In this document: in pieces, positions 61,833 through 64,000 of the stretch
How positions within the stretch are numbered: the stretch's first letter is position 1
Layout of the letters: each line of letters begins with the position of its first letter
DNA from: Micromonospora haikouensis
GTDB lineage: Bacteria > Actinomycetota > Actinomycetes > Mycobacteriales > Micromonosporaceae
Length of the DNA: 64,000 bases
Assembly (NCBI RefSeq): GCF_900091595.1
Contig: NZ_FMCW01000002.1
Location: 315,547 to 379,546, forward strand
Direction: 5' to 3'
Position numbers and translations under genes: made by a program
Notes under the pieces: generated by a model
Seen by the model: the letters and a program-made list of their open reading frames with translations, nothing else
Database searches by the model: none
What the model was told of the DNA's origin: nothing

Positions 61833-62342
61833 CTACGAAGTGCTACGCGACCGGGCCCAGCCGAGGAAGCGGGCGAAGAGTCGCGCCGGCTCCGGGGCGT
61901 CGTGCGGGTTGAGCGTGTAGAGCTGGGTCGTCGCCTCGTGCAGCAGCCCCGCCAGGTGGATCAGCAGCGCCACCCGGTCGTCGGCGTACTCCCGCAGCAG
62001 CGTCAACCGGGCCGGCGCGCACGGCCAGGGCGCGGCGCAGGCCCGGCACAGCCAGAGCGGGCGCAGCGGTAGGTGCCGGGCGGTCGTCGCGTGAGCGCCG
62101 TCGTTGCGCCGGGCCCGTGCGGTCGCACCGGACAGCGGGCCCGGCCAGCGGCTGTTGCGCGCCGGACCGGGAGTCCTGGCGGGCGGGGCGGGCGGCTCGG
62201 TGGGCGGTGGGGCGTGCCGGTCCGGGCACGCCGCCCAGCGTAGGCCGCACGAGCACCAGAGTCGCCAGCCCCGCCAGGTCCGCCGGTGGCGTGGGCCGAG
62301 GGGGATGGGCGCCGCGTCGCGCCGCCGGCCCGACCACCTCAC
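61833..62342 (-). CDS. Cysteine-rich CxCG protein (module 2), divergent from GntR
   Basis: A 169-residue protein with two cysteine clusters: RHRRTWRGWRLWCSCGLRW with a following Cys, and LWLCRACAAPWPCAPARL, joined by an Ala/Pro/Arg-rich linker. The C-terminus is helical and well conserved in style (VALLIHLAGLLHEATTQLY, ARLFARFLGWARSR). Similar proteins are often mislabelled flavin reductase in databases (recollection). The first cluster matches the small protein at 10380-10556. The GTG at 62342 follows GAAGGATCGC; longer frames cross the promoter. Function unknown. Confidence 0.7.
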   Translation of the reverse strand: MRWSGRRRDAAPIPLGPRHRRTWRGWRLWCSCGLRWAACPDRHAPPPTEPPAPPARTPGPARNSRWPGPLSGATARARRNDGAHATTARHLPLRPLWLCRACAAPWPCAPARLTLLREYADDRVALLIHLAGLLHEATTQLYTLNPHDAPEPARLFARFLGWARSRSTS

Positions 62343-62432
62343 CGCGATCCTTCGGGTACGCGGAACGTCTCCTTCGCGGTCGTCACGTGCACGCTCGCCG
62401 GCCCTTCGTGTCGGGGTTCGGTGGGGGTGGTG

Positions 62433-62468
62433 GCACCCGGTCGGCCGGGGGAATGGCCGACCGGGTGC
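62433..62468. terminator. 14-bp hairpin in the GntR divergent region
   Basis: Perfect arms GCACCCGGTCGGCC (62433-62446) and GGCCGACCGGGTGC (62455-62468), loop 8. It is followed by the palindrome CCTGCGCAGG (62471-62480). It sits in the leader region of the minus-strand cysteine protein gene, 90 bases before its start, so attenuation or remnant terminator are both possible. Confidence 0.5.
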
Positions 62469-62624
62469 GTCCTGCGCAGGACAACCGGCTCCGGGTTGCA
62501 GACCAGGGAGCCAGCCGGGGAGAACTTTGTCAGACAAGACTAGTAAAGTCAATGGTGGCCTAGACCTTGCTTGTCATGTAAAGCCTGGTCGTGATCGAAT
62601 GGCGGTGCAGACCAGGGAGTCAAC

Positions 62625-62852
62625 ATGCCCGCCAAAGCAAAATGGGCGCACATTGCGGACCAGCTCCGTGATCAGATCGCGTCCGGACAACTCGCACCCG
62701 GTGACAAGCTGCCGTCGACGGCTCAGCTCAGAGAGGAACACGGCGTTTCTGCCGGCGTCGTTCGCCATGCGATCCTCGTCCTGCAGACGCAGGGCTGGGT
62801 GGAAGGCGTACACGGCGTGGGTGTGTTCGTCGCGGAGCGGCCAGGGGGCTGA
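62625..62852 (+). CDS. Short GntR-type DNA-binding protein (module 2)
   Basis: A 75-residue stand-alone winged helix: KWAHIADQLRDQIASGQLAP, GDKLPSTAQLREEHGVSAGV and HGVGVFVAERPGG. It lacks an effector domain, like the protein at 10053-10274. The divergent gap contains TGTC-A-GACA (62529-62537) and two similar inverted segments, CTTGTCTGACAAAG (minus) and CTTGTCATGTAAAG (plus). On the minus strand TTGACT-N17-CAAAGT could be the promoter of the cysteine protein gene. Autorepression is likely. Confidence 0.87.
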   Translation: MPAKAKWAHIADQLRDQIASGQLAPGDKLPSTAQLREEHGVSAGVVRHAILVLQTQGWVEGVHGVGVFVAERPGG

Positions 62853-63021
62853 CGCGCGTCTCACCGGGCGCTCGCGCGCTCCAGCCCCGGACGTTGGACA
62901 GTTGCTGTTCGCCAAGCGCGTCAACTGTCCAAGATCTCGGCGTGCCTGCCCTTGCCGCGACGATCTCGTCGGGGCCTCCTGATGTCGTTGCGGATTTTTC
63001 GATTAGCGATACGCTCGGAGC

Positions 63022-63492
63022 ATGAGCAGCGCCCTCCGCGAACGCACGGTCCTACCCCCCGAAGACCCCGCCAACCTGGCTCGATTCGTGCAGGAGCTGC
63101 GGAGCGCGGGCAATCGCGCACGGGCCCGGCTGGTGGGCCCGGACGGCTCCGAGATCGAGATTCCGGACGAGTTGTACGGCGTGCTGCGGGACGTCGTGAC
63201 AGCTTTGTCCGAGGGGCTGGCAATCTCTATCGCACCGCACAACACCATGCTGACGACGCAGGAGGCGGCGGACCTGCTCAACATCTCCCGGCCGACCCTG
63301 GTCCGGCTGCTCTCCGATGGCGAGATACCCCACACCATGCGAGGACGCCACCGTCGAGTCATGTTGCGGGACATCCTCGACTACCAGGAGCGCACTCGTC
63401 AGGAACGGCGGCGGACGCTCGACCGGATGACGGTCGAAGCCGAGGAGGACGGGCTGTACGACCTCACGTCCACTCCGCGAGCCACGAGATGA
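63022..63492 (+). CDS. Excisionase-type HTH antitoxin of a PIN toxin
   Basis: A 156-residue protein. Residues about 25-75 form an unknown N-terminal domain; the DNA-binding part is LTTQEAADLLNISRPTLVRL then GEIPHTMRGRHRRVMLRDIL (HTH_17/excisionase type, residues about 77-120), and the acidic tail may neutralise the toxin. The promoter TTGCGG-N16-TACGCT (62988-63015) ends six bases before the ATG, hence leaderless, and its -10 is inside the palindrome AGCG-ATA-CGCT (63005-63015), a probable autoregulatory operator. The PIN gene follows 11 bases later. Confidence 0.87.
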   Translation: MSSALRERTVLPPEDPANLARFVQELRSAGNRARARLVGPDGSEIEIPDELYGVLRDVVTALSEGLAISIAPHNTMLTTQEAADLLNISRPTLVRLLSDGEIPHTMRGRHRRVMLRDILDYQERTRQERRRTLDRMTVEAEEDGLYDLTSTPRATR

Positions 63493-63503
63493 GGGCGGCC
63501 TGA

Positions 63504-63664
63504 GTGGCGTTCTCGGCACTCCTCGACACCTGTGTGCTCTACCCGGCGCATCTGTGCGACACGCTGCTGCGGCTCGCCGAGGTGGCCGCATACCGGCCGC
63601 TCTGGTCCGAGGGAATCCTGACCGAGCTTGGGCGTAATCTCGTCGGGCGGGGAATCCCGGAGGA
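63504..63664 (+). pseudogene. PIN-domain toxin, cut off by an IS element
   Basis: Starts GTG at 63504 with [20 protein letters not shown], the first PIN Asp and the PIN_3 style, then [16 protein letters not shown] with the second acidic residue. After GRGIPEE (about residue 54) the frame enters the end of an IS256-type element and stops matching the family; about 100 residues with the remaining active-site acids are missing. It should be inactive unless the rest lies beyond the element outside this window. Confidence 0.82.
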
Positions 63665-64000
63665 GAGCAATAGTCAAGACTTGTGGATGAGGAATCTTGA
63701 TCAGGCGGCTGCGGTGTCGGTCGTGACCGGATCGGCGGTGGGGCGTTCGACGAGTTTGCCGCGTTCGAAGCGGGCGCCGGCGCGGATGAGGGCGACCAGG
63801 TGTGGTGCGTTGACCGCCCGCCACCGCTGCTGAGCGGCTTCGATCAGCTTGAACGCCATGGCCAGGCCGGCTGCCTTCGAGCCGGGCCCTTTGGTGACCT
63901 TGGTGCGGTGCCGGACGGTGGCGAAGGTCGACTCGATCGGGTTGGTGGTGCGCAGGTGCACCCAGTGCTCGGCGGGGAAGTCGTAGAAGGCGAGGAGTTC
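63665..64000 (-). mobile_element. IS256-family insertion sequence (partial, runs off the window)
   Basis: The minus-strand transposase frame enters at the window edge (LLAFYDFPAEHWVHLRTTNP) and ends with a stop at 63701-63703. The C-terminal signature TTNPIESTFATVRHRTKVTK and [20 protein letters not shown] is that of actinobacterial IS256 transposases. The element's outer end is near 63665, with GAGCAATAGTCAAGACTTGT as the probable terminal inverted repeat. It sits inside the PIN toxin gene. Upstream parts, the other end and any target duplication lie outside. Confidence 0.85.

Overview
The window is very GC-rich with short intergenic gaps, frequent GTG starts and many 4-base stop/start overlaps. 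It looks like the chromosome of a filamentous actinomycete, most likely Micromonospora or a close relative (Micromonosporaceae). Support for this: an actinobacterial housekeeping set (glnA1, glnA2, glnE, lipA, lipB, panB, rnpB), an F420 reductase, palindromic AAGGAAGGGCCCC-type repeats after genes, and small cysteine proteins next to short GntR regulators. The genus call is inference.

A conserved backbone runs through the whole window in scattered blocks: Nif3 - zinc ribbon - RNase H/phosphatase (0-2.85 kb), panB and nadE (29.2-32.0 kb), glnA2 (32.2 kb), glutamine amidotransferase and glnE (38.1-42.0 kb), glnA1 (47.2-48.6 kb), RDD and DUF4191 proteins (48.9-50.0 kb), lipA (51.6 kb), lipB (54.2 kb) and a TIGR01777 epimerase (58.1 kb). 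From memory this is the order of Mycobacterium tuberculosis Rv2230c to Rv2216. The nitrogen part fits together: GlnA1 carries the adenylylation tyrosine, GlnE is the adenylyltransferase/deadenylase, and a four-half-site GlnR box lies upstream of glnA1.

Accessory segments fill the gaps. 3.0-9.5 kb: MctP-like monocarboxylate symporter pair, a divergent MarR/MFS pair with two operator palindromes, a TauE/SafE transporter and an unknown membrane protein. 9.55-11.0 kb: rnpB followed by a GntR regulator and three translationally coupled small genes. 11.0-13.7 kb: TetR regulator, HAD phosphatase, DMT exporter. 13.8-17.2 kb: ribbon-helix-helix regulator, DUF4097 protein and DrrAB-like ABC exporter. 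17.2-24.5 kb: secreted CotH protein, SulP transporter, subtilase, frameshifted nucleotidyltransferase, two roadblock proteins. 25-28.3 kb: histone H1-like protein, RNB nuclease, F420 reductase. 33.6-38 kb: regulators, VOC protein, a streptogramin B lyase homologue and an LD-carboxypeptidase. 42.1-46.8 kb: two tandem MptB-like mannosyltransferases and a membrane protein. 50-60 kb: FAD oxidoreductase, AspRS remnant, GT-C-like protein, secreted esterase, MerR/aldo-keto reductase pair. 61.1-64 kb: an island with a Phd/PIN toxin-antitoxin pair, a second GntR/cysteine-protein module, and a second HTH/PIN pair broken by an IS256-type element that runs off the window end.

The most unusual items are: two GntR modules paired with CxCG cysteine proteins; a 220-bp MITE-like element whose inverted repeat supplies a gene's stop codon; a family of ATGTCGGCGA hairpins, three of four between convergent genes; five helically phased GTGCCA boxes over a leaderless promoter; and a Vgb homologue that keeps every catalytic residue known for virginiamycin B lyase.
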